NCBI GenBank assembly: GCA_964474285.1
Contig: CAYYSD010000173.1
Coordinates: 1-6,232 of the forward strand
Direction: 5' to 3'
DNA from: JACRBT01 sp964474285
GTDB taxonomy: Bacteria > Chloroflexota > Dehalococcoidia > Tepidiformales > Tepidiformaceae
Length of the DNA: 6,232 nucleotides
Below the pieces are notes generated by a model. That model ran no database searches. It saw nothing but the letters and a program-made list of their open reading frames with translations, and had not been told where the DNA came from. Positions 1 to 6,232 of the stretch are shown here, in pieces. Position 1 is the first letter of the stretch. Each line of letters begins with the position of its first letter. The translations under genes were made by a program, and so were the position numbers.

Positions 1-1
1 T

Positions 2-1417
2 GTTGCTTGTCTGCCGTATCTGCTGTGGTGCCTGCTCGGCCTCGATGCCGGCTCCGCACTCGCCGGTGAACTCCGCGCCGGCGCGGCTACATCCAACATC
101 ACCCCGCCGCTGGGCATTGAGATCAACGGCGGCACCGCCCCGGTCATCGCGACCCACGTCCACGACGAACTCCACGCCCGGGCGTTGGTTCTCGACGACG
201 GTTCGACGCGGCTGGCCTTGGTGCTCGTGGATGCCTGCCTCATCGACCGCTCCGTCTTCGATGCCGCAAAGGCGTTCATCTTTCAGAACACGGGCATTGC
301 CTCGAATCACGTTTCCCTCGCCACCACGCACACCCACAGCGCGGGCAGCGTCACGGGCGTTCATCTGACCGAACCCGACCCGGATTATCGCGCATGGCTG
401 CCGCGGCGCATCGCGGACGCCGTGCGCCTGGCCGTGAGCCACCTCGCGCCAGCGCGCGTGGCGTGGGGCAGCGGCTCCGTGCCACAACACGTGTTCTGTC
501 GGCGCGTCACCGTCAGGCCCGGCGTGATCTACACCAATCTGATGGGCGCGGTCGGCGATCGCGTGAAGATGAACTGGTCGTCGCCCGAGCTCGCAGTCGA
601 CGGTGATTTCTCCAGCCCGGTCGATCCCGAGGTTTTTGTTTTGAGCGTGCAACACGCCGACGGCCGGCCGCTCTCGTTGCTCGCAAACTACTCGCTGCAT
701 TACGTCGGCGGGGTCGGCCCGGGCCACTTGAGCGCGGACTACTTTGGCGTCTTCTGCGATCGGATGAAGGAACTGCTCGGCGCTGAGAAGCAGGAGACGG
801 CCTTCGTGGCGCTCATGAGCAACGGCACCAGTGGCGACATCAACAACAACGATTTCCGGAAGGCGCGTCCGCCGCAGAAGCCGTACGAACAAATCCGGAT
901 CGTCGCCGAGGATGTCGCGCGCGAAGTGCATCGCGTGGTGAAGTCGCTGACGTATCGCGACGACTTGAAACTGTCCGCCGCCAGCACGGAGCTGGAGATC
1001 GGCGTCCGGAGGCCGTCCCCGGCGGAACTGGAGCGCGCGCGCGGCATCGTGGGCGGACGCGACCGCCTGAAGCTTCGCACCTGGACCGAGTTCTACGCCC
1101 GCGAGCAATTGATCCTTGCCGAGTATCCCGACCGGCTGGCGCTGCCGTTGCAGGTGTTTCGCATCGGCGACCTGGCCGTGGCGCAGTGGCCGGGGGAGAT
1201 CTTTGCCATCAGCGGACTCGACCTGAAGCGACGCAGCCCGGTGAAGCCGCTCTTCACGATCAGCATGGCCAACGGCTGGTATGGCTACATCCCGCCGCCC
1301 GAGGCGCACGCGGCCGGTTCCTACGAAACCTGGCGCGGCCGCACCAGTCCCCTGGCGACGAACGCGATCCCGAAGATCACGGAGGCGTTTCTGCGGCTCC
1401 TGGAGAAAACTAAATGA
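2..1417 (+). CDS. Neutral-ceramidase-superfamily protein (PF04734-like), 5'-partial, secreted
   Basis: The frame is open from base 2, so the real start lies upstream of the window; 471 residues are visible. A start at the TTG at 185 would be wrong, because the in-frame sequence before it holds a hydrophobic export-signal end (LPYLLWCLLGLDAGSALA) and then the family's opening motif AGAATSNITPPLG. Numbering from base 2, the zinc-site pattern of neutral ceramidases is visible: THTHS with His110/His112, NYSLHY with His233, PGE with Glu399, and ANGWYGY with Tyr429. The segment NGTSGDINNN (residues 274-283) corresponds to the ceramidase GDVSPN box, but Asn281 takes the place of the nucleophilic serine. 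Family knowledge suggests a zinc-dependent amidohydrolase-like fold acting outside the cytoplasm; the substrate is unknown and ceramide is doubtful. The 3' end overlaps the next gene by ATGA. Family assignment is strong; function is not. Confidence 0.93.
   Translation, partial: VACLPYLLWCLLGLDAGSALAGELRAGAATSNITPPLGIEINGGTAPVIATHVHDELHARALVLDDGSTRLALVLVDACLIDRSVFDAAKAFIFQNTGIASNHVSLATTHTHSAGSVTGVHLTEPDPDYRAWLPRRIADAVRLAVSHLAPARVAWGSGSVPQHVFCRRVTVRPGVIYTNLMGAVGDRVKMNWSSPELAVDGDFSSPVDPEVFVLSVQHADGRPLSLLANYSLHYVGGVGPGHLSADYFGVFCDRMKELLGAEKQETAFVALMSNGTSGDINNNDFRKARPPQKPYEQIRIVAEDVAREVHRVVKSLTYRDDLKLSAASTELEIGVRRPSPAELERARGIVGGRDRLKLRTWTEFYAREQLILAEYPDRLALPLQVFRIGDLAVAQWPGEIFAISGLDLKRRSPVKPLFTISMANGWYGYIPPPEAHAAGSYETWRGRTSPLATNAIPKITEAFLRLLEKTK
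1402..1405 (+). promoter_or_regulatory. Shine-Dalgarno site for the DUF4832-type gene
   Basis: GGAG lies 8 bases before the ATG at 1414, inside the last codons of the upstream gene. It supports that ATG over the in-frame ATG at 1429 (Met6), which has no such motif before it. Confidence 0.6.
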
Positions 1418-2852
1418 GTCCGCCGCGCATGCGTCTTCCCTGGTTCCTCGCCCATCCGGCCGTCCTGCTGGCCGTGCTCTTCCATCTCGTTCCGAAGGTG
1501 ACGGCGGCCGGGCCAGTCGTTTTCCGCCCGCCCTACGCGCCCGGACCGGCCGACAATCCGCTCAAGGGCTTCGTCCCCTACGCTGGCCAAGGGCGGGAGT
1601 TTCCGCATTCGTTGGAGTTCAGTTATCTGTCGCTGGCCTCGATGATGACCGGCCCGACGAACTTCAACTGGGTGCCGCTGGAACGACTGCTCAACGACAT
1701 CGCCTCGCGAGGTTGCCAGAGCGTCTTCCGCGTTTATATGGAATACCCGCGCAAGCCGAGCGGCGTGCCGGCGTATCTCGTGCAAGCCGGCCTGAACGTG
1801 CGGGCCTGGACCAACACCAACACCCAGCCGTTCCCGCCGGCGGTCGATCACACGCCGGATTACGAGGACCCCCGTCTTCGCGCGGCGCTCACCCACTTCA
1901 TCGGAGCACTCGGCGCGCGTTACGACGGTGACCCGCGCATCGGTTTCATCTCCTTCACTGGCTCGAACACCGTCGGCACGGCGNNNNNNNNNNCCTGCTC
2001 GGCACCTGGGGAGAATGGCACTGTCATCCGCATTCGGAATGGTTCGCGTCCAAGGCGGTGCAGGCGGAGGTCATGGACGCCTACGAAGCTGCCTTCAAAA
2101 AGACGCGGGTTCTATTGCGCTATCCGGCGGGCGAAAACAGCAAAGCGCATGCGTCAAACGGCCAGCGGAAGTTCGGCTATCACGATGACTCCTTCGCGTG
2201 GGCCACGCTGGAGACGGGCCGCAAGAACGAGGACTGGTTCTATCTCGCGGCCCTGCGCAAAGCCGGCCCGGCCGCAATCGAGCGATGGAAGTCCGCGCCC
2301 ATCGGCGGCGAGATTCGGCCCGAGCTTTGGCCGTGTCTGTGGAAAGCCCAGGGGTGCAAGGAAGGCCAGGACTTCGCGAGATGCGTGCTCGAAACCCACG
2401 CCACCTGGCTCATGGACACGAGCACTTCCAGTCCGCTCGCGCCCGACGAACGGGAGCGCGCCCTCGCGGCGGCTCGGAGTCTCGGCTACGAATTGCAGGT
2501 CGTGCAGGCGACGGCCTCGTTGACCGGGCGACGGCTGGAAGTCTCCGTGACGATCACGAATCGCGGCGTCGCGCCGTTCTACGCCGACTGGCCCGTCCAG
2601 ATCTCAGCGGTTCGTTCTGAGGGCGGCGAATCGGTCGCTGAACTTCCGTTTGCCTTGAATACGTTGTCGCCCACCGCCACTGAAACCCGATCCGTTGGAT
2701 TTGATCTCGCAGAGAATTCTTCTGGCGAAGTCACCCTTCTCCTCGGCATCCCCAATCCGCTCCAAGGCGGACGTCCGCTTCGCTTCGCCAACGCGGACCG
2801 TGAACCCGTCCGCCCTGGCTGGCTCACGCTCGGGAGAATCGTCCTCCCATGA
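1414..2852 (+). CDS. DUF4832-type putative glycoside hydrolase, secreted, interrupted by an assembly gap
   Basis: This is one gene read in two frames because of the N run at 1984-1993. The first part (190 residues, from ATG 1414) has an export signal ending near VTAA (residues 29-32). It continues with NPLKGFVPYAG (48-58), RGCQSVFRVYMEYP (99-112) and YDGDPRIGFI (170-179), all typical of DUF4874/DUF4832 proteins. After the gap the gene resumes in another frame at 1995 with LLGTWGEWHCHP, later GYHDDSFAWATLE and IGGEIRPELW, and ends in a beta-rich domain from about 2490 (LEVSVTITNRG onward). At least 475 residues are visible, close to the usual family size. Conserved GEWH and GGEIRPE are consistent with a TIM-barrel glycosidase-like fold; the reaction is unknown. 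The continuation of the first frame past the gap to 2523 is Arg-rich and spurious. ATGA overlaps occur at both ends. The family call is good; calling it a hydrolase is inference. Confidence 0.88.
1984..1993. other. Assembly gap (10 N) inside the DUF4832-type gene
   Basis: Ten N occupy the middle of the coding region. The protein is in frame 1 before the gap and frame 3 after it, so the true number of missing bases must leave remainder 2 when divided by 3, and ten cannot be right. The run is best read as a scaffolding placeholder of unknown true size, not as a natural frameshift. Confidence 0.95.
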
Positions 2853-4255
2853 CACGGAACGCCATCGCCGTTGTCGTCTTATTCGCGACCGCGCTTCCTC
2901 TCGCCGCCGAGTTTCGCGTCGGCTTCGCCTCCGCCGACATCACACCGCCCGTGGGCTGGCGGCGTGCCGGGAATTACACCGAGCTCATCAGCACCGGCGT
3001 CAACGACCCGCTGATGACCAAGGCGATGGTCGTGCAGGAAGGTGCGACCACGTTTGCGTTCGTCGGCAACGATCTGTGTTCCGTGCCGCGTGACCTGACG
3101 GATCTGGCCCGCACCCGAGCCAGCCAGCGCACCGGGATTCCCGTCGCCAACATCGTCATCACTGCCACGCACACGCATGGCGGACCTGAGTATCTCGGAC
3201 CGTTGCGAGAGTTCCTGCACGAGCGCGCCAAGAAGGCGAACGGGGGACGGGACCCGCACGAACCGATCGATTACCGGGCGCAACTCGTCGAGCGATGGGC
3301 GGGCGTCATCGCCGCCTCCTGGTCGAATCGTCAGCCCGCGTCGTTCGACGTGGTCATCCCAAGACTCGAAGGCGTGGCGTTCAATCGCCGCTACTGGATG
3401 AAGGACGGCTCGGTCGGCTGGATTCCGCGCAAGGGCGACACGAACATCTTTCGCCCAGCCGGCCCGGTGGACACCGACTTCCCTTTCCTGCTGGCACGGC
3501 GCGCGGGTTCGCGCGAGCCGCTGGGGTCGCTCGCCGTCTTCGCGATGCACACGGCGGTCTATGGCGGGCCGCCGTTCGGGGCGGACTTTCCCGGCCACTT
3601 GCAGACCAACCTCACGGCGGCGTTTGGCCCCCAGTTCGTTTCGATCTTTGGCGAAGGCTGCGCGGGCGACGTGAATCACCTGAACCCGTTCAACCCCGAT
3701 CCGCAGCACTGGACGAACGTCTCGCCCGCCATCGGCCGCGCGATGGCGCAGGTGGCGTTGACGAATCTGCCTTACGCGAGCGCGGTGAAGCCGGGTTCGT
3801 TGGCGGTGCGCTCGGTCACGATCCGGGCGCCGGTCGCGCCCATCAGTGATGCCGAGTATGCCGGAGCGAGCCGATTGATGGAGACCCTGGACGGCAATGG
3901 CGCGTCCTTCCTCACCCTCGTGGATGCGTGGCGGAAGGTTTTCCGACGCCAGTTTTGGGAACAACACGGCGGTCAGCTCCCCCAGGAAGTGCAGGTCGTG
4001 CGGTTTGACGCCGACACCGCGCTCGTCACCTTGCCGCACGAGATTTTCACCGAACTGGGCATCGCCATCAAAGCCGCGTCGCCGTTCCGGCGCACGATGG
4101 TCGTGTCGCTGGCCAACGATCTTGATTTCTACATCCCCACGCGCCGCGCTTTCGAGGAAGGCAACTACGAGCCCACCACCTGCCCGCTGGAGCCGGGTTG
4201 TGGTGAACGCCTCGTCGCCGCGGCGGTGAAACTGTTGAACGAACTCAAGCCATGA
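2849..4255 (+). CDS. Neutral-ceramidase-superfamily protein (PF04734-like), complete, secreted
   Basis: This is a complete 468-residue protein. The start ATG overlaps the previous stop (ATGA at 2849-2852), and GGAG at 2833-2836 lies 12 bases upstream. Residues 1-20 form an export signal (MTRNAIAVVVLFATALPLAA), followed by FASADITPPVG, the usual beginning of the mature domain. The zinc-site pattern is THTHGGP (His108, His110), AMHTAV (His234), LPHEIF (Glu398) and ANDLDFY (Tyr428). The segment GEGCAGDVNHLNP (268-280) matches the ceramidase catalytic box, but the serine position is Asn276. The protein is a paralogue of the first gene in the window. It is the more canonical of the two at the C-terminus, ending with a CPLEPGCGERL segment (445-455) followed by a helix. 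Those two cysteines could pair in an exported protein. Related family members are often annotated as hypothetical or ceramidase-like; the true substrate is unknown. An antisense open frame over almost the same span is a GC-rich shadow. Confidence 0.94.
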   Translation: MTRNAIAVVVLFATALPLAAEFRVGFASADITPPVGWRRAGNYTELISTGVNDPLMTKAMVVQEGATTFAFVGNDLCSVPRDLTDLARTRASQRTGIPVANIVITATHTHGGPEYLGPLREFLHERAKKANGGRDPHEPIDYRAQLVERWAGVIAASWSNRQPASFDVVIPRLEGVAFNRRYWMKDGSVGWIPRKGDTNIFRPAGPVDTDFPFLLARRAGSREPLGSLAVFAMHTAVYGGPPFGADFPGHLQTNLTAAFGPQFVSIFGEGCAGDVNHLNPFNPDPQHWTNVSPAIGRAMAQVALTNLPYASAVKPGSLAVRSVTIRAPVAPISDAEYAGASRLMETLDGNGASFLTLVDAWRKVFRRQFWEQHGGQLPQEVQVVRFDADTALVTLPHEIFTELGIAIKAASPFRRTMVVSLANDLDFYIPTRRAFEEGNYEPTTCPLEPGCGERLVAAAVKLLNELKP

Positions 4256-5595
4256 GGAACCTCCTGACCGCGACGGGTTGCATGGCCACCATCGCATGCT
4301 TGCAAGCCGCGCCGGCTTTTCCCCTCAAGGTGAGCGAGAACCGCCGGCATCTGGTGGACCAGGGCGGCACGCCGTTCCTATACCACGCCGATACACCGTG
4401 GATGCTGTTCACCAAACTCACCGAGTCTGAGGCGACGGAATATATCAGACGCCGTCGGGAACAGGGCTTCAACACGCTCCAGGTCCAGCTCACCGGTTTT
4501 CTCGGCATGACCAATCGGGCGGGAGAACTGCCCTTCGCCGGGACGCCGCCGGAGCAGGACTTCACCCAACCGAACGAGACGTTCTTCGCGCCTGTGGAAC
4601 GAGTGGTGGCCGAGGCGCGGCGGCAGGGTGTGTTGCTCGCCATCGCGCCAGCGTGGTCGGGCTGTTGCGGCGAAGGCTGGGCGGGCAAGGAGAAGGACGG
4701 CACGCTGAAGCCGCTCAATGCGAATGGAGCCGAGAGGTCGCGCGAGTTCGGTCGCTGGCTGGGGAGGCGCTACGGCAGCTTCGACAACCTGCTGTGGATT
4801 CTCGGGGGCGACAACGATCCGCACAACGCCCGCGCGGAGATTCGCGCGCTCGGCCTCGGCCTGAAGGACACCGCACCGCGCCAGCTCATCACGTATCACG
4901 CCGCCTCGACGCATTCGAGCACCGACGTCTGGCCGGCCGATGAACACTGGCTCGACGTCTCGATGGTTTATTCCTACTTCCGCGGCTTCAACAAGGCGTG
5001 GAACAAGCACCAGCCCGACATTTACGAAGTGAGCCATGCTGAGTTCGCGAAGATTCCCGTGCGCCCGTTCTTCCTCGGCGAATCCACCTACGAGGGGGAG
5101 CACGGCGACTGGGGCAGTGCGTTGCAGGCGCGCAAGCAGGCATACTGGGCGGTGCTGGGTGGCGGCTTTGGCCACGCCTACGGCTCGCCCAACTGGAACC
5201 TGCCGGCCCAATGGCGCGAAGTGCTCGAACTCCCCGGTGCGAACAGCCTGAAACATCTGCGCGCGCTCCTCGAATCGAAACCGTGGTGGAAGTTCGTGCC
5301 CGACGTGAACAACGTCGTCGCGGTCGAGGGTCGCGGCGCGTTCGCCACGAACGACTACGCCGTCANNNNNNNNNNCAGTTATCTACCCTCGAAGCGTGCG
5401 TTGACCCTCGACCTCGGCAAGATTTCTGGATCGAGCCTAATTGCGTCGTGGTTCAACCCGCGCACAGGCCAGACGACGCGTGTCGGCGAGCTGGCCGGAA
5501 AGCAGCGCCACACCTTCGAGCCACCCACCGCAGGCGACTGGGTGCTGGTGCTGGAGGATGCCGCCAAAGCCGGAGCAGGGACCGCCTCACCATGA
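4252..5595 (+). CDS. DUF4038 / apiosidase-like (GH140-related) glycoside hydrolase, secreted
   Basis: The protein is about 447 residues as assembled, starting at the ATG that overlaps the previous stop (ATGA 4252-4255). No clear ribosome site precedes it, so it probably depends on translational coupling. An export signal covers residues 1-22 (MRNLLTATGCMATIACLQAA then PA). The catalytic TIM-barrel domain runs from about 25 to 345: VDQGGTPFLYHADTPWMLF (35-53), EYIRRRREQGFNTLQVQL (63-80), LLWILGGDNDP (180-190) and PFFLGESTYEGE (272-283). Asp187 and Glu277 sit where acid/base and nucleophile carboxylates are expected in this family. The C-terminal beta domain (about 345 to the end) has SYLPSKR, WFNPRTG and GDWVLVLED, matching the small domain annotated as putative collagen-binding (PF12904) that usually follows DUF4038. 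Characterised relatives release apiose from pectin side chains, but DUF4038 is broad and this substrate is unproven. An N gap lies in the C-terminal domain. Confidence 0.94.
   Translation: MRNLLTATGCMATIACLQAAPAFPLKVSENRRHLVDQGGTPFLYHADTPWMLFTKLTESEATEYIRRRREQGFNTLQVQLTGFLGMTNRAGELPFAGTPPEQDFTQPNETFFAPVERVVAEARRQGVLLAIAPAWSGCCGEGWAGKEKDGTLKPLNANGAERSREFGRWLGRRYGSFDNLLWILGGDNDPHNARAEIRALGLGLKDTAPRQLITYHAASTHSSTDVWPADEHWLDVSMVYSYFRGFNKAWNKHQPDIYEVSHAEFAKIPVRPFFLGESTYEGEHGDWGSALQARKQAYWAVLGGGFGHAYGSPNWNLPAQWREVLELPGANSLKHLRALLESKPWWKFVPDVNNVVAVEGRGAFATNDYAVXXXXSYLPSKRALTLDLGKISGSSLIASWFNPRTGQTTRVGELAGKQRHTFEPPTAGDWVLVLEDAAKAGAGTASP
5366..5375. other. Assembly gap (10 N) inside the apiosidase-like gene
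   Basis: Ten N separate FATNDYAV from SYLPSKR in the C-terminal beta domain. The reading frame happens to agree on both sides. From the family pattern a short strand and turn should stand between these motifs, longer than the four residues allowed here, so the run is probably a fixed-length placeholder and the protein a few residues longer than 447. Confidence 0.9.
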
Positions 5596-5909
5596 ACGGA
5601 GCGCTGTTCGTCACGCTGCGGACGGCCTCTACGGTATCGCCAAAGGCGTCAGCCGTTTTTTATCACCCCCTGGGTCGAAAACACTGGCTGCGCGTGGGCG
5701 ATGGGAGCGGAGGACTCAAGATCGCCGCCACGATCTCCATCGTCGAGACCTGCCGCCACCTGGATGTCCAGTTGCGCCGCTATCTGCACGGCATCCTGCC
5801 CAGGCTGGCGGATTGGCCCATCACCCGCGTCGCTGAGCGGACCCCTCCGCTCGGAAGGCCGCGTCCAAGTCCTGACGTCCCCTACCCTCCTCCTCCGCTC
5901 CGGGCATAG
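5592..5909 (+). pseudogene. IS66-family transposase C-terminal remnant, fused in frame to an operon-style start
   Basis: This is a 105-residue frame. Residues about 25-85 (HPLGRKHWLRVGDG, IAATISIVETCRHLDV, RRYLHGILPRLADWPIT, RVAERTP) follow the C-terminal segment of IS66 transposases (IS66_C-like). There, a GRKNW-L-G motif is followed by an A-ILS-V-SCR helix, a YL-VL-L segment, and a terminal -LTP. The rest of the transposase, normally around 450-500 residues with a DDE catalytic core, is absent, as are the other IS66 genes, so the piece cannot transpose. The ATG overlaps the preceding stop (ATGA 5592-5595), and AGGGA at 5577-5581 could serve as its ribosome site. Residues 1-23 do not look like IS66 and may be the start of a lost fifth operon gene. 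After about residue 86 the sequence turns Pro/Arg-rich and similarity ends. It is a decayed fragment rather than a working gene; whether it is still translated is unknown. Confidence 0.72.
5835..5852 (+). repeat. Perfect short inverted repeat (7-bp stem, CCCC loop)
   Basis: GAGCGGA and TCCGCTC are perfect reverse complements separated by CCCC. The hairpin sits at the point where IS66 similarity ends. No T-run follows, so a standard intrinsic terminator is not supported. It could be chance in GC-rich DNA or a relic of an element end. Confidence 0.4.
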
Positions 5910-6232
5910 ACGCGGATCCTGAGACGGATACTCCGCGCCGTTCTGCCGGTCTTACCCAACACGGACATCCGGCAGCCCACGCCCAAGGGCTGGAAGGAAA
6001 CGTTCGCGCCCAGGAACCCCTCGCTCCCGCCCGGCGGCTGAATCTCACAGAAACTCCATCCCCCCGCCCCGCTCGCCACGTCGGCGCCACCCCCAGGGCC
6101 CAAACCCACACGGATCCGCCCGGCCGTTCGGCGGCTGCGGCCTATGCCCGACCACGCCCCAACGCCCCACCCCAGCACGAGCACATGTCCGCGGGAACCC
6201 CGGCAGCCGCCCGAACACTCGCCCCCCGCGTG
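5910..6232. other. Gene-free C-rich stretch to the window end
   Basis: No recognisable protein, RNA gene or repeat array is visible in these 323 bases. The + strand is strongly C-rich and T-poor: in 6061-6120 a hand count gives 35 C, 13 G, 9 A and 3 T, unlike the balanced G and C of the genes before it. Open frames on the minus strand here are Gly/Arg/Ser-rich and match no family I know. In the + strand, the frame of the transposase remnant stays open past its stop to a TGA near 6038, without recognisable motifs. The stretch may be decayed insertion-sequence flank, an unrelated intergenic region, or poor sequence at a contig end. Confidence 0.6.

Noticed and set aside
1281..1931. Plus-strand open frame spanning the junction of the first two genes
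   Set aside because: Its translation is Arg/Pro/Ala-rich, shadows two well-supported genes in other frames, and has no motifs.
1984..2523. Continuation of the DUF4832 gene's first frame beyond the N gap
   Set aside because: The translation becomes Arg/Ser/Pro-rich, while another frame carries LLGTWGEWH and GGEIRPELW. The frame change comes from the gap length.
2879..4297. Long antisense open frame (472 codons) covering the second ceramidase-like gene
   Set aside because: It is rich in Arg, Gly and His, matches no family, and lies opposite a gene with clear motifs. Long antisense frames are common in GC-rich coding DNA.
5835..5852. Hairpin as an intrinsic terminator for the operon
   Set aside because: No T-run follows the stem and it lies inside the transposase-derived frame, so it is kept only as an inverted repeat.
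5942..5955. Possible IS66 right end (GCCGGTCTTAC)
   Set aside because: It only loosely resembles an IS66 terminal repeat ending in CTTAC; there is no matching left end and no target duplication in the window.
5882..6184. Minus-strand open frames in the C-rich tail as possible genes
   Set aside because: They are Gly/Arg/Ser-rich with no recognisable domain, overlap each other, and follow from the skewed base composition.
1..6232. CRISPR array, tRNA, rRNA, riboswitch or defence system
   Set aside because: No regularly spaced repeats, cloverleaf or conserved RNA motifs, and no nuclease, toxin or other defence domains were seen on either strand.

Overview
The window is a high-GC bacterial segment, read entirely on the + strand, that carries the 3' part of a compact operon of secreted hydrolase-like proteins. 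It then runs into a transposase remnant and a C-rich stretch with no recognisable gene. Paired neutral-ceramidase-like proteins, a DUF4832-type protein and a DUF4038/apiosidase-like protein together resemble gene sets of Verrucomicrobiota (Limisphaerales/Pedosphaera-like) or Planctomycetota. This assignment rests on family knowledge and overall style, not on any marker gene. Two runs of exactly 10 N show that this is a scaffolded draft or metagenome assembly.

Layout: (1) 2-1417, a ceramidase-superfamily protein whose start lies before the window; (2) 1414-2852, a DUF4832-type putative glycoside hydrolase interrupted by an N gap at 1984-1993; (3) 2849-4255, a second, complete ceramidase-superfamily protein; (4) 4252-5595, a DUF4038/apiosidase-like (GH140-related) protein with a C-terminal beta domain and an N gap at 5366-5375; (5) 5592-5909, a short reading frame whose body is the C-terminal piece of an IS66-family transposase; (6) 5910-6232, C-rich sequence without a supportable gene.

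Every gene junction from 1414 to 5595 is the same 4-base ATGA overlap, so the genes are almost certainly co-transcribed and translationally coupled. All four hydrolase-like proteins show, or partly show, an N-terminal export signal. The picture is a set of exported enzymes acting on one complex extracellular substrate, probably a glycan or glycoconjugate. The two ceramidase-like proteins keep the zinc-site pattern of neutral ceramidases, but where ceramidases have the nucleophilic serine of the GD-V-S-P-N box they have asparagine. Genuine ceramide hydrolysis is therefore doubtful. No regulator, transporter, tRNA, rRNA or CRISPR array is visible.

The fourth ATGA overlap, at 5592, opens straight into the transposase remnant. 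This suggests the operon once continued into a fifth gene that was replaced or cut off by an IS66 insertion followed by decay.
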